A stretch of 64,000 nt of DNA from Pleurodeles waltl (GCF_031143425.1 NC_090451.1:666996508-667060507); one strand, 5' to 3'. Positions 1-13,819 are shown, counted from the first letter of the stretch. The notes: generated by a model not told the origin, from the letters alone. Program-made: numbers and translations.

Positions 1-1190
1 ATGCTACCGTCCACTGAAAGCGCTCGGAAACCTCCTCGGGGCTTTGAAGCCCTATATAAATGTAATTACAAATACAGTTTCAGAGCGATGTCACTACTTG
101 CGGGCCTCTCTACACCTAAAAGACTTATATACTCGAGACATGCCTATTCACAGGCCGAGGCATAACCTTAATAATGGTTGTTTTTGTTGTTGATGCAGAA
201 CCTAAGCTGCAGTCATGCTCCAGCCTGCCGCATGAGCATCAGCTGTTGCAGAGTGGCGATGGAAGAGGGTCATGCGAGGCATCTTCATCACATCTGGGAG
301 TCAGTTGTTGAGAGGGTGATCCTTAAGCTCAGATCCTGCACGTTTTAGAGATGGCAGAGTCTGTGCTGCACATGGGAACCTAACGCCACAGGAGGAGGCG
401 GGCTCTGCAAGAGTCAGTGAGTTTTATGGGGTTCTGAAATGTTGGGGCTGGGTTCTCGCCCCGAGTATTTCTGATTTCTTTACTGCCGAGGAAGCGAAGC
501 CAGGAGGTAAATGCATAATAATTGCTTCTATGTCGCCCATGAAAGCTCGACTTTCATGTCGCTAAAGACCTTTCACATAAAACCACTTTAGAGCTGAATT
601 TCTCTTTATGTATGGCAGCTCACATCTCGGCCGTTCAGTGTATCAACGCTGCCTTAGCACTTAATAGCAGTGCAATTGATTGCAATAGAATGTTCTCTCC
701 TGCCCTAGAACAAAGTCGTAAATAAGGCTGTGTTTAAATCGCATCATTTGTAAGTGGAATTTCTGCTATAGAATATGGCATGATATAGGATCTGGGCCTC
801 TAGCGTGAACAGGAATTGGCAGGCCGTGTGGGCCTAGGGATGCTTAGTTTCAAGGAGCTAGGAACAAGGATTAGTGGAGTGAATTGGCCCTCCTTTAAAG
901 TCCAGTGGGGTGGTCTCTAAACTGGGGGGCTTAGAAATATGTAAAAGTCCTGGGTAGAGCATGTACACCCTTGGGCCTATGTTGCACCATAGACAGGATG
1001 GGACCAGTGGTTCTTATTGCTGGGACTAGGTAGCTTGGAATGGCCTAACAATAATACATGCATGGAGGTGGACACAGCGACTTGACCTTAAGGTTCTTAA
1101 TGTCTGCAAGGTAAAGGACAGACAGACCAGTCCAGGCATCCTTGTCTGCCTGGAAGCAGGCAGAATAGATGCGTCTGGCAGTCCTTTCAG
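1..1190. other. Unassigned non-coding DNA
   Basis: No reading frame of note, no terminal repeats and no recognisable RNA gene were seen. The composition is ordinary mixed AT/GC DNA. Old, diverged transposon remnants cannot be excluded by eye. Confidence 0.5.
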
Positions 1191-1194
1191 GTCG

Positions 1195-1570
1195 AGCACA
1201 CAAGCGCTCTGGCCTGTTGCAATCTATTTGAGGGCTTTTAAACACGCCCACTGCACACCTCTCACTATCACTCGTTCATAGGCTTGCCTTTCAAAAATCC
1301 TTTGTTATCATTGGTAAATGCTTTACGTTTGCCCCTCCTTTGGGCAGTTTTGTTACCGCCTTGGCCATCGACCATGTTACATGGATAATTGCACGTTTGC
1401 TGAGACGTTTGACTGCGATCAAACTTATTTTTCATTTTAAGTCTCTCCTTCGCGCTTATGGTGCTTATGTCAACTGTTTTACTGTTCATTTTCAATTTAG
1501 GTGCCAAGAAAAGTCCAGTTAAGAATTTACAATGCTAATAGCTCCAACTCGAGCAAACGCGAGACCCATT
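1195..1570 (-). repeat. SINE-like interspersed repeat, copy 1
   Basis: The minus strand matches two other places in the window, 14765-15063 and 18376-18835, over most of its length. Shared landmarks in order are ggtctcgc, a ctcgagtt block, a ggacttttct block, a stretch containing acgtgcaattatccatgta (with copy 2), a tgaaaggcaagcc block and the end agcgcttgtgtgctcgacc. This copy and the copy at 18.4 kb share the 5' part, which copy 2 lacks. The 3' end, close to agcgcttgtgcgctcgacc, is shared by all three. The open frames in both strands are shadows of this repeat. A SINE or short non-autonomous retroelement of about 400-450 bp is the simplest reading; I could not place convincing A and B boxes. 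Confidence 0.7.
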
Positions 1571-1574
1571 TCAT

Positions 1575-4500
1575 TATAAATGCTTGTTTAGGTCTGCTTT
1601 GATAGCGCAGCTGACACAAGGCCTTATGTGATCAACAGAAAAAGAGATTTCAGAAGTACTCCTGAAAAAGGCACTAAGCTCTGTCAACATGTTGGTTAGC
1701 TGAAGTACTGCATTTCTTTGTGCATACGTTGTGTGCCTCCACTGAAGACGAGTGCTTATATTGCACTTTTTGTGCTTACATTCCACTTTTTGTTGTTTTC
1801 TTTTTTAACTTTTATTTTCCTATTTTATCTTGCATATGCTTGCTGAGCTTTTGTGTGTGATTTATTGTGAAGGTATGTGTATGAACGCTAGAAGGAGTTA
1901 GTGGGTGAATGAATTAATGCATGAGTGCATGGGTGAGCATCAGAGGCAATTTAAGATGATTTATTGAATACCTAAATTCACCAATAACTGAAGAGGAACT
2001 TTCAATGTAAATCTGAATTATTGGCCATGGGCTCACTATATGGGACTGGTGATCCTTATATGTTCAGAGGATGGACCTGAACCCCATAAGAATGGTAGGG
2101 AAATGGGCAGACAGGACTGAGTATGAGCTCTTATCCTCTGAAAAATATAGGCACATGATCAGCGATTCACCAAAATGTCAGTGATAGCGGTTGTCACATC
2201 ACGCATAATTAGACCTCCTTTTTATACCATTTTTCCACGATTACTCAAGGAGTACAAACCACAGACAATAAACAGGCTATTAGAACCTTTTTGCCTTTCT
2301 GTTCCTGACACTAGATTTATGACTTCCAAGACCACGGGTCACAAGGGCAGCGGAAGAAGAAGAAGCAGAGGTTAAGCCACATATAGCCCCTCCTACCTCT
2401 AGCTACCTATAGCTTACAGCCATGAATAGGCACCAGTTCCTGCTGCCTTACCAGGCGATTAAGGCCATGCAATTATGTGTTTCTGTGGCTCCAACATTTT
2501 CTGCATAATTATGGGGTTGCCCCAAGTTCTATATAATCTATAATTTCCTGCATAGTTAGCAGATTTTATCAAACAATATTTATAGCAATTACTGATCAAA
2601 CATTACTAAAATGCAGCAACATGTTGCTGTGCAGCAGGCAGACCTTTGCAATGGATGATTAGTGAAGTTTAGTTACTTATCTCTGTATTTAGGTGACACA
2701 CTGGTAGTAATGAGGTGAAACCTTTGCCCAGACCATATAAAAATGTCAAAATAATCAAGGAATACTATTATAAAATGTGCTGCATTGTGCTGTATAATTA
2801 GCTTTTTCTTCCCACACAGCTTAGTCAACCATGCTGCCTCTTTGGTTTGTCCACTGCCTCATAATTCCAGTGGCCCTTGATGACCCTCATAGAATTAAGA
2901 CCTCAACAGCATACAAAGCGCTATCTCAGTGATAACTCAAATTACGACCGGGGGGGGGGGAGGGGGGGCGAACATTTACATGTGCCCCCCCAGAATCAAC
3001 AGCAGCACTGTGCTGCTGTTTACTCGACTCAGCAGTAACACTAAAAAATGTTAATTAAATGGGCAAGTAGTTATTTAAAGGTTAATTGAAGTTAAATATG
3101 AAGTAACTACGGTGCCCTGGATCTCTTAACTTTAGAAACACCTTTAACACCATTATTAGAGACAACTTGCAGCAAAAGTATAAAAGTATGATAAAGTCTT
3201 TTCAAAACTCAAAAAGTGCGTTTCATTAACAAGCCGACCCATTTCACCTTAGTACACAAGATTATATCAGTACATTGAGAAGTATCTTTTAAATGATATT
3301 TTTTAAACATGAATTTAGAAACTTTTAATCTCCCCCCTACCATGACGATAATGTGAATTGTGAACTTTGTGGCAAGTCAGTTGTTATGTAAACTCTTTAG
3401 GAGGCCTGGATTTCTATTATACACAAACATTATAGTTTATAAAATCAGACATAGAAGGTTTTGTACAGCGCACATCAGGGCCTCATGTATTTCAAGGTCC
3501 TCATAAAAGGAAGGGAGGTAAAGTGAAATAAAACAATTGCCTAGGATCACACAATTTGATTAAGTGGAGAAGCCAGGATTTATACACAAGCATCTGTTTT
3601 CACATTGTACAATGCGGGCACTAGATGTGTATGCTTCACTTTACCCTACATCCACCTTACCACTACCCCCACCTGACGAACCCCACCTTGCTGGCATCTA
3701 GGCGACCGTCAGTCACATCAGAGACCAAACTGTGTAGCTCCTGGAAAAATGTTTGTGAGTACCCATGCGCTATCTAAAAGCACTTGCAATCCCTCAGGTG
3801 CCATAAGTTCATGGACGTCAACTAACCAAAATGGCAAGAGCAGCGTAAGTTACATCATGCTGATGAAATCACAAGGTCGACCCTGATGCTTTTAATCAGG
3901 TGGTTCATGCTATTGCTCAGCACTGGACACTGAAAAACACATATTGAAACTGTTCACTAATGGGCCCTATATTCATATTCCTAACATTACAAGCACAAAG
4001 ACTGATCTCTGCCTTGACAATGACTGAAAGAGTTTCTTAGCTGTTGAAGCTTTTTTTTTGCCAATTCAGTGCTGAGTTCTTTTTTCGAAGTTTGTGACAC
4101 TGCACTTAAGTCCTTTTAACATTTTCCACAAATGGTATCCAGGTCAAATTTGTGTCCTTTTTTCCCATATCTTGAGGATTCTAAAGGTACCCTTGGTTTG
4201 TGGATTACAATGGAAGGAACTGTGAAAATAATCAAAATGTACCAAAATGTGTTTTGTTTTGCTTTTAAATGGAGAAAGTGGTGTGCAAGAAAGCCTATAT
4301 TTTTCCCCTGAAACTGGTATCACTAAAAGGTTTGCTGTTCTAAGATCACCATCTTCTTAGCTTTGAGGAACAAGCAGGGCTGTAAAATATAAACAAATTT
4401 TTCAGAACTTGTTTGCATTTTTCTTTCTGGTATTTAATTTCACCCTATTTTTTGTGGTTTCATCTTACTTGCAGTTTGTAGTGGTAACAAGTGTGAAAAC

Positions 4501-5020
4501 AAAGGGTGAACTGGAAAGCTAGACAAAACTAGACAAAATCCAAATTCAGCAATGTCATTTATGTAGATTGATCAAGTTTACCCAAAGGAACTAATCACTA
4601 AAAAACAGAAGTAAGAAAAAATAGCAAACAGTTAGAAAAATGTATTCTGTAGTTTTTAGCACTATGGCTGATTTACTAAAGTAATATACCCTTCATCTGT
4701 CAGACTTTTTTGTTGTAGGGATACAAAGTGTCTGCTGGTTGTCACAAAACATGCAATACCAAGAGACTATAACTGAGCTCCAGCTGATAATCTATTTTCA
4801 TGTGTACCAATCATGCAGAAATTCATATTGTGAATTTTAATGAATGAAAAATAGGTATGAAGGAAACTGATGCTATGGTTATTTGTACTCTTCTGAATTG
4901 AGAGTTATCCATAGCATTATGTGCTTTAGAGGGCATTATACAAAATGTGTTTTGCACTGGCTTACATTTGAATGTCAAAACTGTGAGAAATCCAGTTGGT
5001 AATAATAAATGTTCTATTAT
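1575..5020. other. Unassigned non-coding DNA
   Basis: AT-rich, with no coding frame I would defend and no terminal repeats seen. The only conspicuous local feature is the G-run near 2950, listed separately. The 66-codon frame at 2175-2375 has no recognisable motif. Confidence 0.5.
2950..2968 (+). repeat. Poly-G tract
   Basis: Eleven consecutive G, one A and seven more G lie next to each other, followed shortly by a C-run at about 2985-2991. It could form a quadruplex on the plus strand, or it may be an old mononucleotide expansion. No neighbouring gene gives it a role. Confidence 0.8.
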
Positions 5021-5023
5021 TAT

Positions 5024-5594
5024 GGTGGTCATTATGAACACGGCGGAAACAACCACCAGTGACCCTGGAACCCCGCCGGCCAGATAATGAACATTTCTGT
5101 GAGCCGGCAGGCGGAAACCTTGTTTCTGCCCGCCGGCTCACAGAAAGGCTCGGCTGGGACATTGACGGCTCTGTGCGGCAGATGCAGTTGCACCCGTTGC
5201 GCAGATCACTGCCTGAAAATCGGGCAGTGACTTGTGCGACGGGGCTCTGCACCGGGGCCCCTGCACTGCCCATGCAAAGTGCATGGGCAGTGCAGGGGCC
5301 CCCGGGGTGCCCCGGGGCACCCCCTCCGCCAGCCTTTTCCTGTCGGGATATCCCGCCAGGAAAAGGCTTGCGGGAAATGAAACATTATCCGCAGGGCAGC
5401 GCAGCTACCCTGGCGGATGGTGTTTCAACCACCGCCAGGCTGCCTGACGGTGGGAGCCTGGCGGTGGGTGACGGCTGCCGCTTGCGGCCATAACCATGTG
5501 CATTATATGGCGGTTTGGCCCGCCTTGCCGGCTGGCAGCTTCAGCCGCCACTGCCGGCATGGCGGGCCAAACCGCCATGATCATAATGAGGGCC
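5024..5594. mobile_element. Serial-hairpin, Harbinger-like non-autonomous element A
   Basis: A GC-rich island in AT-rich DNA. The outer ends are related inverted repeats: ggtggtcattatga at the left and tcataatgagggcc at the right. Both lie next to TAT, a possible 3-bp target duplication. The inside is a chain of hairpins, for example arms around 5092-5147 (ctgtgagccggc with its complement) and 5258-5303 (cccctgcactgcccatg with its exact complement), and a terminal pair of ggcggtttggcccgcc type at 5510-5575. There is no transposase. Part of the interior is shared with 38484-38854. Overlapping open frames here are shadows of the GC-rich palindromes. Assignment to Harbinger is inference from short AT-rich flanks and the related palindromes elsewhere. 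Confidence 0.65.
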
Positions 5595-5599
5595 TATGT

Positions 5600-8500
5600 C
5601 TCCATATCTCATCTCATAAAAACGGTACACACTTATATGGTTGGGCGTCATGACCTCAAGACATCACATTTTTTACTTGAAAAAGAACCCGATTTGGCGG
5701 TGTTGGTAATCGTGGAATTTGGGTCAAGGTACGGCCGACACCCTAAGAAACCTACCAAACCCAGAAATGTCTGCAAACTACGCACTCAGGGGAGGCAAAG
5801 GTGTTACTTGCATGGATCGCACTGGATTTTCTTACACACAGTGATCTTCAAACCACAAACTTTGGCTAAAATTATGCATGCATTTCCTTCCATTTCTGTG
5901 ACGGAAAGTTCCAGATCCTGCAAGGGATATACAAAATTCCTACCACCCTTTTCCCACTAAAAAGTATCCCACTTGTGTGGCTGGGACTAGTGCCTGTGAC
6001 AGGAAAGGAAATATGCATCCGAAGATCGCATAGATGGTAATTGCAATAATAATTCTGTCACAGATTTGTTGACGGTGGTAACATCTTCCATGGCAAAGGG
6101 AAAGTAAGTGCAGTGTTTTCAGGTGGACCGGGTGTGTATATAAGGCAACGACAAGGAATGCAGTCAGAGGGGCTCAGGAGGTCACTCACCTTCCATAATC
6201 CTCTATATTATTTAATTCACAATCAAATTTTTGAAGAATTTCTTATTTTTATCAATGAGACAATTTCAATTCGAACAATTGATAATAACATTTTTGTGCA
6301 ACTCTTTTATTTGAATCTAAATAAAATCAGTGCTGACAAGTGATGGCAAACCCAATTCACGTGCCTCGTTTCAGGTCTATGTGCTCGTTTATGAGACCAG
6401 TTTGCATGCAGTCCTAGAAAGAGAAAAAGGAAAAAAACAACAAGTGATGGACGGAATGCTGAACATTGTCAAACATTCACCTAAAAAGAGAGACATCAAC
6501 GACTGGTAAGATGTCACGCTGTATACAGGTCGTGACATTCGTGGTTTTCTTTTGCCACGCCCCTGAGAGTGAACAGAACTTCTCTGAGCCAAGTTTCCTT
6601 TCGCGAGCCGCGAGAAGCTATGGTAATTCCAGACATACCAAAGGACAAGACAGGAGTGCGCACTACACCTCTTCCCCTGATAGGTATATTCTGTGCAGTT
6701 TTATATCCTGCGAACTTGCCCTCGGGGCCTTAGAGGGATTTACCTGAGCACCCGATTACTTTCGCCTTGTGTGAGGCACGTGGAAATTAAAGTAATTTGC
6801 CCAGAATCACAGGATGCGGACGAAATCGCGCCTAGTGCCATGTTTCAAGGCGGCTGCTCTCGGCTATAAGGACACCCCTCGTACCCGCAGACACCCCTCC
6901 CCGCCTGTCTGCGCGGAGGAAACTGGCCTGGCGGAGAGGCGCGGGGAGTCGGATGTCTTAAATTCGCCGATGTCCATTCGAGTTTTGAATGCATGAATTA
7001 TAGTAAAACTTAGGACAACACTAGGAAGGTGCAGACGAAAAGCCTGTACTGCGTGTTTTTTTTTTTTTTGCAGGGAGAGGGGTCTGTTTAATAATTATGA
7101 GTCGCTAAAAAAAAGGTCCAGGAAACAATAACTTTGGTGTCGTTGCCTCTCTGAGGTTGTGATCCGCGATGCTCTGTTTCCTACTGAAAGGGAAACGGGT
7201 CGGGCTGGGGTCGAGGGGCGCTGGCGAACTCCCAAACAGGCACAGCCGGCCATTGTCTCGGGGTACAAAGGCGGCTGGTGGGAAACGAGAGGCCCTTTGC
7301 TGCCTGCTTGCCATGGGCTGCCCTCCAGGGCGGCCTGCATGTCTCATCCTGTGTCCTCCCTTTGTCACCACTCTAATCTTGCGCGAGGAATCAATCGGGC
7401 CCTACAAAAAGCATGCCTGTCGACTCACCGCGCAAGATGAATCACCCTTTGGTAGCCCCTGGCCACCGACGAGAACAGGCCAAGGGCCAGGCCGTTGTGA
7501 AAGCAGCAGAATTAACATTTTGTGAGCCTCAGAGGCTGCAAAAACACAAACAAAAAAACATCCATGTTCAGCCCCCGTGTGTCCGCATATCACAGTCGCT
7601 GTTCTGTACATGATAACCTGTGTCCACAGCACTGCCCTGTATTGTATCTACTGAGTAATAGCTACAGCCTTTTAGCCCCCTTTAACCCCAGGGCCCAACT
7701 TTACCCCCAACATTCTTCAATCTATACCTCGAACTCTCTGACACCAATATGGACAGGATTTCCAGATCTAGCCAAAGATTTATTGTCCAAAAGACACTGG
7801 TCTACAGTCCAGCGCCCTCCATAATATTCAAAAGTGAGTGGTAAAACACCACGCACAACTCAACCCAACAAAAAATAAATTTCTTCTAACTTCATCAAAA
7901 AAAATCCAAACCTCTATGTCCGATAGTGGCTCAATTCCTTCTCTATGCTGAACTGTAAAATGGCCATTGTGGGGAATGCAGTTCCATCTTAAAAAAAATT
8001 GCGGGCCCTGGGTAAAACATATTTTGGTGGCCCCTTGCAAGACACATTTTCGGAGGCTGTTGCACGGGATAAATCTAAATTCCATTACCCATTTTTGCTA
8101 AATCAAGCTGGCATGAAGCCAAACATTACTGAATTACATGTTAAACTTTCACGGCACCACAAAAACAGTAAAAATATGTCTGGCCCGGGACCACTAAAAT
8201 CCATAAGATGACAAAAAATAGAGCAACAGAGTCAGATGTAGGCAGAGAAGGGGAAGAGGTTTAGAAGGTAAAAGGAATAGAACGTAGCCTACCAAAGTTG
8301 AAGATCAGTGTCCCAGGGACCCCTTGGAAGCTTGGGGTCCGAGGCAAGTGCCCATTTTGCCCAGAGCAGAAGTCTTGGAAAACTAGTGATCACCTAATTG
8401 GCATATTGAATTAAAAATGGCTGCTTGTATTTAGAAATACTGTAATGATGTTAACTGGTGTCAAGGAGTTTTGAAAGGCCGCAGACCACACTTCCACTGG

Positions 8501-8767
8501 GAGCAACTCCTTTATCTCGGAAAGAAGCCCAGTTGGGTTATGTTTGAACCTCTTAAAGAAGTAATAGAACTTCTAATCGTTAACCCTTCTATCTTCTAAC
8601 AAACTGCAAATGTGCAGCGCTTTGATGCTTTGAAATTGCATAAAGAACAGTGACAGGAAACAAATGTGCATTAACAATTTGACTGCTGGAAAGAAAACAG
8701 CACATTTTGTTTACTCTCTAAAAGCAAAGGGTCTAGGGATTTTCTAGCTGCTTAATATTTATGTTGT
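5600..8767. other. Unassigned DNA with a GC-rich stretch
   Basis: Between about 6780 and 7500 the sequence is GC-rich with visible CpG, and frames overlap on both strands; none contains a family motif. It could be an old CpG island, a decayed repeat or an unrecognised exon or promoter. The remainder is AT-rich with nothing recognisable. Confidence 0.4.
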
Positions 8768-8774
8768 TATCCAC

Positions 8775-8880
8775 ATTCTTCTTCTTCTTCTTCTCTTGTA
8801 AAGTGCTCTTTTGCCCGTGGGGCAAGATCATGCCATATAAAGCGCAATTTCTTTTACGAACAAATAAATAAATAAATGTG
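8775..8880 (+). repeat. LINE-type 3' tail (L2/CR1-like)
   Basis: A CTT microsatellite is followed by gccatataaagcgcaa and a short (AAAT)n tail. This matches the usual 3' end form of L2/CR1-type elements, where a tataaagcgc-like motif precedes a short tandem tail. Only the tail is present. Confidence 0.45.
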
Positions 8881-8884
8881 CAAT

Positions 8885-11800
8885 TAAACTCAGAAATGGC
8901 TCAAAAGGACACTATTTATAAACAAATTTGTTAAATTACATCTTTAAACTGCATTTATAAGGTAAACAAGATGTGCTGGGTGTGTTATTTATTCAACAGT
9001 CACAAGGCTCCACATCAACACACTCTGTTTCCGGGGAGAAGCTTTCCCCATTCCCCGGGGTTTCGAGGAGCATTCATACACATTTCCCGGTTGGCTGACA
9101 TCTGCCAGGGATCATGTTTGAATCATTAAGACTAAGCTTTTGCATTATTTTGTCATGTTTTTATCTGTTCCCCTATAGTGAACTTTTGACAGCTGCTGAA
9201 GAAATAAAAAGGCTTAAGATACATCTTAAAAACATATTCCCTTTGAATACTTTCTTCAAGGTGGCTGCGGACAGTGAAATATCAGATTAAACAAGAGGAT
9301 ACATAGTTAAATATTATGTTTCTACTCTTTGCAGCAGTTTTCCTTAAAGGTAACTGGAGAGGGTTCACACGTGCAAACAGAATTGCCTGGTACTTAATCA
9401 GAGGAAGTAATAGTGACAACAGCATTGGCTTTATGTGTTTCCTAAACCATGAACACAATACATTTGGTTTAATGGAAAAGAGTTGAGCTTCAGTAGACCA
9501 CCTCCACACTTAAGTAGACCGCCCTGTCAGAACGGGGGTTAGAAGATACAAGTAGGTGGGGCATGGCAAGGCAAATGGGTCAGTTGCTGAAGGGATGCTG
9601 AGAAATGGATCTCAGGCTTCAGTTTTCTTGACTTCACTCAATATATTTAATCTAAATTAAAGTTTGCTTTATATCTGCTAGTCATAACATAGGAAGGAAT
9701 TGGTTAATCGTGTATATGTGATGAAACACTATTAGGGTTTATTTGGGGTTCACCATTTTACTTATTTCGTTTGCTGAGTTATTAATAACCATGCCATCTT
9801 CTCTTAGATTATGCGTGAGTGAATAGCACATAAATATTAGTGCTTTGTAAAATACCAATACTTGTGTGTGAATGTATGCGTGTATTGATTTTGTGGTTCG
9901 GAGTGGGGGTTCCACATTTCAACCTTAAAATAATTATCTGAGCTTTGGTTGACTCCCAATATCCCTAACAATACAAGCATAATTCAGAATAGGAAGTGAG
10001 AGACACCTGCCAGTTTCTCTTTACTCCAAGAAGGTTATGTTTGGGCTTAGTAAATCTATCAGGTGACACCCCAATAATTTCAGAGAATACGACTGCCTGC
10101 ATGATTTAAACTTCATACTGACTAACTTACACAACCCAACAAACATTGGCACATACATGAGAGTTTGAGAGATATACCTTTTCAAGTCATGTTAATGTTA
10201 TTTGCCCGTTAGCTGCACAAAAGGTGCTTAATCGTTTATATTCATGATGTGCAAAAGATGGGCTTATGATGAAGAGATCTGGGTGCAAGATAAAAGGAGA
10301 ACTGGTGTCAGGGATGTGTAGAGAATAACATGAGGAAAAAGTTGAAACAGTATATATCTGCTGGATAAGAAAGGGGGAGCCATTAACAAATGCTGCTGCA
10401 GATAATGCTCTCCTTAACTTCCAGCCCACTCAAAAATAATTAAGACAGTCAGTGCACTGTGCACAGGAAGGATCTGGAAACACATATGAGGGTTAGAGAG
10501 TGTAAAGAGGTTTGCATGGGATAACATACAATTGCCACTGGGTTCTTGTGGCTGCGACCATAACGTGTTTAAGGGATAGTGCTCCCTGAGGGGTTGTGAC
10601 ACAAATCAATGCCCTCCTTACCAGAGACCCAGGGACATCCTAGTGGGGATTGTTATGCAGCAGGCATTTGACCTTTAGGAAATGCTTCCCTAGAGACTTG
10701 GTATTAAAATCATACCTTGAGAAGTCCATCCGTCACTATTTTGTTTTAACTGGTCCAATGCAACGTATATGGTTCAAAATGCAAGAGATCTAACACTTCT
10801 TGAAGTGATCAATGATAGGGATTTTGCAGTCTTTGTAGAAAGAAGTGAGTAAGAACATATTGTCATTTTTCATTTCAATATTTGTCAAGAGGCCAGTTCT
10901 TATTCTATTATGTTCCATGAATAAGGAAGATAACTTGCACAGAAACTGTGAACACGTTGTCTAGTCTCCATATTCTTTCATGTTTTTATTCCTGCTTCAT
11001 ACTATCACCTCTACTCCACATCCAGCTTCCCAGAGTATCAGCACATATCATATTTCTGAATAGCTTAATGTGCAATATAATACAGAGGTTAATGAACCAA
11101 TTTTTGCTGGGCTTAGATGAACTGTTCCTCAGAGCTGAAGAATAAAATAACATTATTCATATTACCCCTAAATCATGTCTAATTTGAGGAAATTGCATTT
11201 GCAATAAGGCCTGGGCTGACCACGAGGGTCAATGTTCTATTTTATAGGTACAAAATATGTAATTGAATGACTCAAAGGTGGCGAATCATTGTTTCCAGAC
11301 ACTATTTAGCGCGACCCTATTAGAGAACAGTTTAACATTAAATTACTATTTCCGGATGGATCTGGAAAACATGGTAACTGAAGCGGACCGCTGGCTTCGT
11401 TTAAACATAACAGAAATGTAGATACTTGTTATTCATAATGTAGATTATAGACTCTAAGCAGGAAGGAAAATAATAACGCCTGTGTGAATTCAGTGTTTTA
11501 AAGCCAAGTTTTACACAAAGGTCCACCTCATTTTCAAAGAACAATATACACACAATATGTACTTGTAGCCCGTGAAAATTGTTGTAAACTGTGAAAGCTG
11601 TGTGCTAAACGCTTTTGAAGAGAAATATGTCTTGTTTACATGTACTGTCATATGAAGACTCCCAAATCCTTCCTGTTGTCTTAGTTCTAGTCATTTAAGA
11701 ATAAAGTTACAGACAAAGGATTCTGCAAGGCATCCTAATCTAGAAAAGTAGGCCACTTTGTTAAGTTGACGTGAACCAGATTGCACAAGGATGGTAAATA

Positions 11801-12095
11801 AATGCTCGGGCTGACACCTAGAGACTGGCATGGAGACAAATGCTGTCCTCAGTCGAGGACTCAGACCAGACAGGTCAGTGCTTTTAATGGATATAAGAAG
11901 CCTGGGTTCAACCAGCCAATGCCCACCTTATAAACACCCTCGGTCCCATCAAGCCTTTACATTCATACCTTGCCTTCAACCAAATATTGCTTCAGTGTAA
12001 AACCTCTTAAAAGGATCTCACTTTTGGTAGCACATTTGTGGTTTGAAAATGGGTAAACAAATCTGAACAAAAGTTGCCACATTTAATTAAATTTA
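8885..12095. other. Unassigned low-repeat non-coding DNA
   Basis: No reading frame, terminal repeat or tail signature recognised. Stretches around 9000-9260 and 11150-11270 are of mixed composition and carry no repeat match inside this window, so they are possible unique or conserved non-coding DNA. No function can be assigned. Confidence 0.45.
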
Positions 12096-12103
12096 TGCTA
12101 AGG

Positions 12104-13810
12104 GAGAGGTCTTCAAACTGTGAGGTGCGCCCCCCGGAGAGCTGGGGCTGAATTCCCAGGGGAGCGCAAATAGCTCTACAAGTACTTGTAAATGAAGGTG
12201 GCCTGGAAGTGATTCCAAACTGTCTTCATTTACATAAAATCCTTGAAGTGATTACAAAATACATGGGTAATCTTATAATGTAAAATAATGTATTTCCATA
12301 CAATTAGCTTAACTTGCGTTTATTGTTCATGTAAGGTCCCGGTATTATTTTATATACAATTACTGAAAGTGAAAAACAATAGAGTTACATTATATTTTGT
12401 TCTTTTTAGCCACGTTTTTGACCCCGCCACCACTGCATTTAGGCGGTGGCAAGGTCAAAAACATGCATGAAAAAGTATTCTTCCAGTGTTTTGCTTTTCA
12501 GTTCACTGTATAAAAAGTAATGCGGAAACCTGAAATGAGAAATAAATGCAAGAACATTTATTTTAGGTAATGTGACCACAGATGTGGTGAATAGTGACTT
12601 GTGTATTTATAGTGCTACAAGGTCCAGCCTGATGCAGAAAGAACTGTGCATATGGAAGCCATTATTTAAAATTTTAATAATACACAGTATAACACAGGCT
12701 ACTGCAAAATGATTTGGTGTTTTAAGATAAAACAAGTCCTTTCAATGTATATATTTTAGTAGTAGGTAAACTATACCCAGTGCAAACATTTGTACAAGTG
12801 TTTATTAAAAATAATCTTTTTAGATCTCATCATATAACACAGTGACATTAAGTATCAAAAAGAATAACTCGTTTTCACCATGAACCTTTTAGTGATTCCA
12901 TAAATTAAAGTTTATAGTGGCTCTTAAGCAGTCTTTACATTTAGTGATTAGCCAATTGCACACATTTCCATACTTTTGGGTAGCAGGCACTCTGGTGAGG
13001 CCTGTTTCTTCCTTCGCTCTCTATTCCTCCCAGAGCTTCACAGCACAGGAAAACTCCTCCCAGGACCAATCCCGCCATGCCTTCACTTTTAAGCAGAGGC
13101 ACTTCAAGGGCCATAATAACTATTCTGGGATGGTTGTTAACAAAAAGATTGGAACTGCACTGGTAAAATTAAAAAAGCATGAGGCGTGTGGTTCCCATAG
13201 ATCTTGCTCACTTCAACCTCTGTTTACACCCAGATGTCCTTCAAGGTAAGTTGAGGGGCTGACAGGAAGGCGGCCAGCAGGGTCACGTTCAGATGCAGCG
13301 CTCTAGTTGTCTGGACCCATTGGGCCTCAGAGTAATGGTCCAGGAAAAAGAGGAAAGTAGTGAGATCCTTGGATAGCATGAAAGAGATGCCTCAGAGGAA
13401 TGGGCACTATCTTGGGGATGTCAATTTTTAGTTTGGAAATGATGGAGACAGTTCCTGAGAGCGATGCCATGAGGAAGGTTGGGGAGTTATTGTTTTTTTT
13501 TAAGGGCCTTTATTGCAGCAGGTACAGTTGCATTGGGAGTCAGGCTCAAAACACCCCAAATATGGGGCCAAGTGTTTTTGGCAAATTTCTATTTTGGTTT
13601 GATATATTTTGACTTTTATAAGTCTCATATATAGTGTAGCTTATGAGCTACAGAAAAATACCTCTGAAATGATCTCCTATGTGCCTTCCTACAGCTCAAC
13701 CCTGCCCCTCCAGCTCTCCCTATTTTTGCCATAAATGTTTGGGGGGGGTCCTAACTTCAAAACATTTTGGTTAGGGGGGGCTTACAAGAAAAAAGGTTTG
13801 AAGACCCCTG
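12104..13810. mobile_element. Non-autonomous hAT transposon, family 1
   Basis: The element is flanked on both sides by the identical 8-mer tgctaagg (12096-12103 and 13811-13818), the duplication length expected for hAT insertion. The right end reads gtttgaagacccctg. The left end is gaggtcttcaaact, the diverged inverse of caggggtcttcaaac. The 1707-bp interior has no hAT transposase; the 110-codon frame at 12917-13249 shows no dimerisation or catalytic motif. A small internal hairpin lies at about 12413-12462 (gaccccgccacc and its complement). G- and C-runs lie close to the ends. Confidence 0.85.
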
Positions 13811-13819
13811 TGCTAAGGG

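Noticed and set aside
5059..5960. 144- and 154-codon plus-strand frames
   Set aside because: They follow GC-rich hairpins of element A and then run into unrelated DNA; no motif.
6780..7530. Possible CpG-island promoter or first exon
   Set aside because: GC-rich with CpG, but no initiator context, splice signal or coding motif was seen, so it is only noted as GC-rich DNA.
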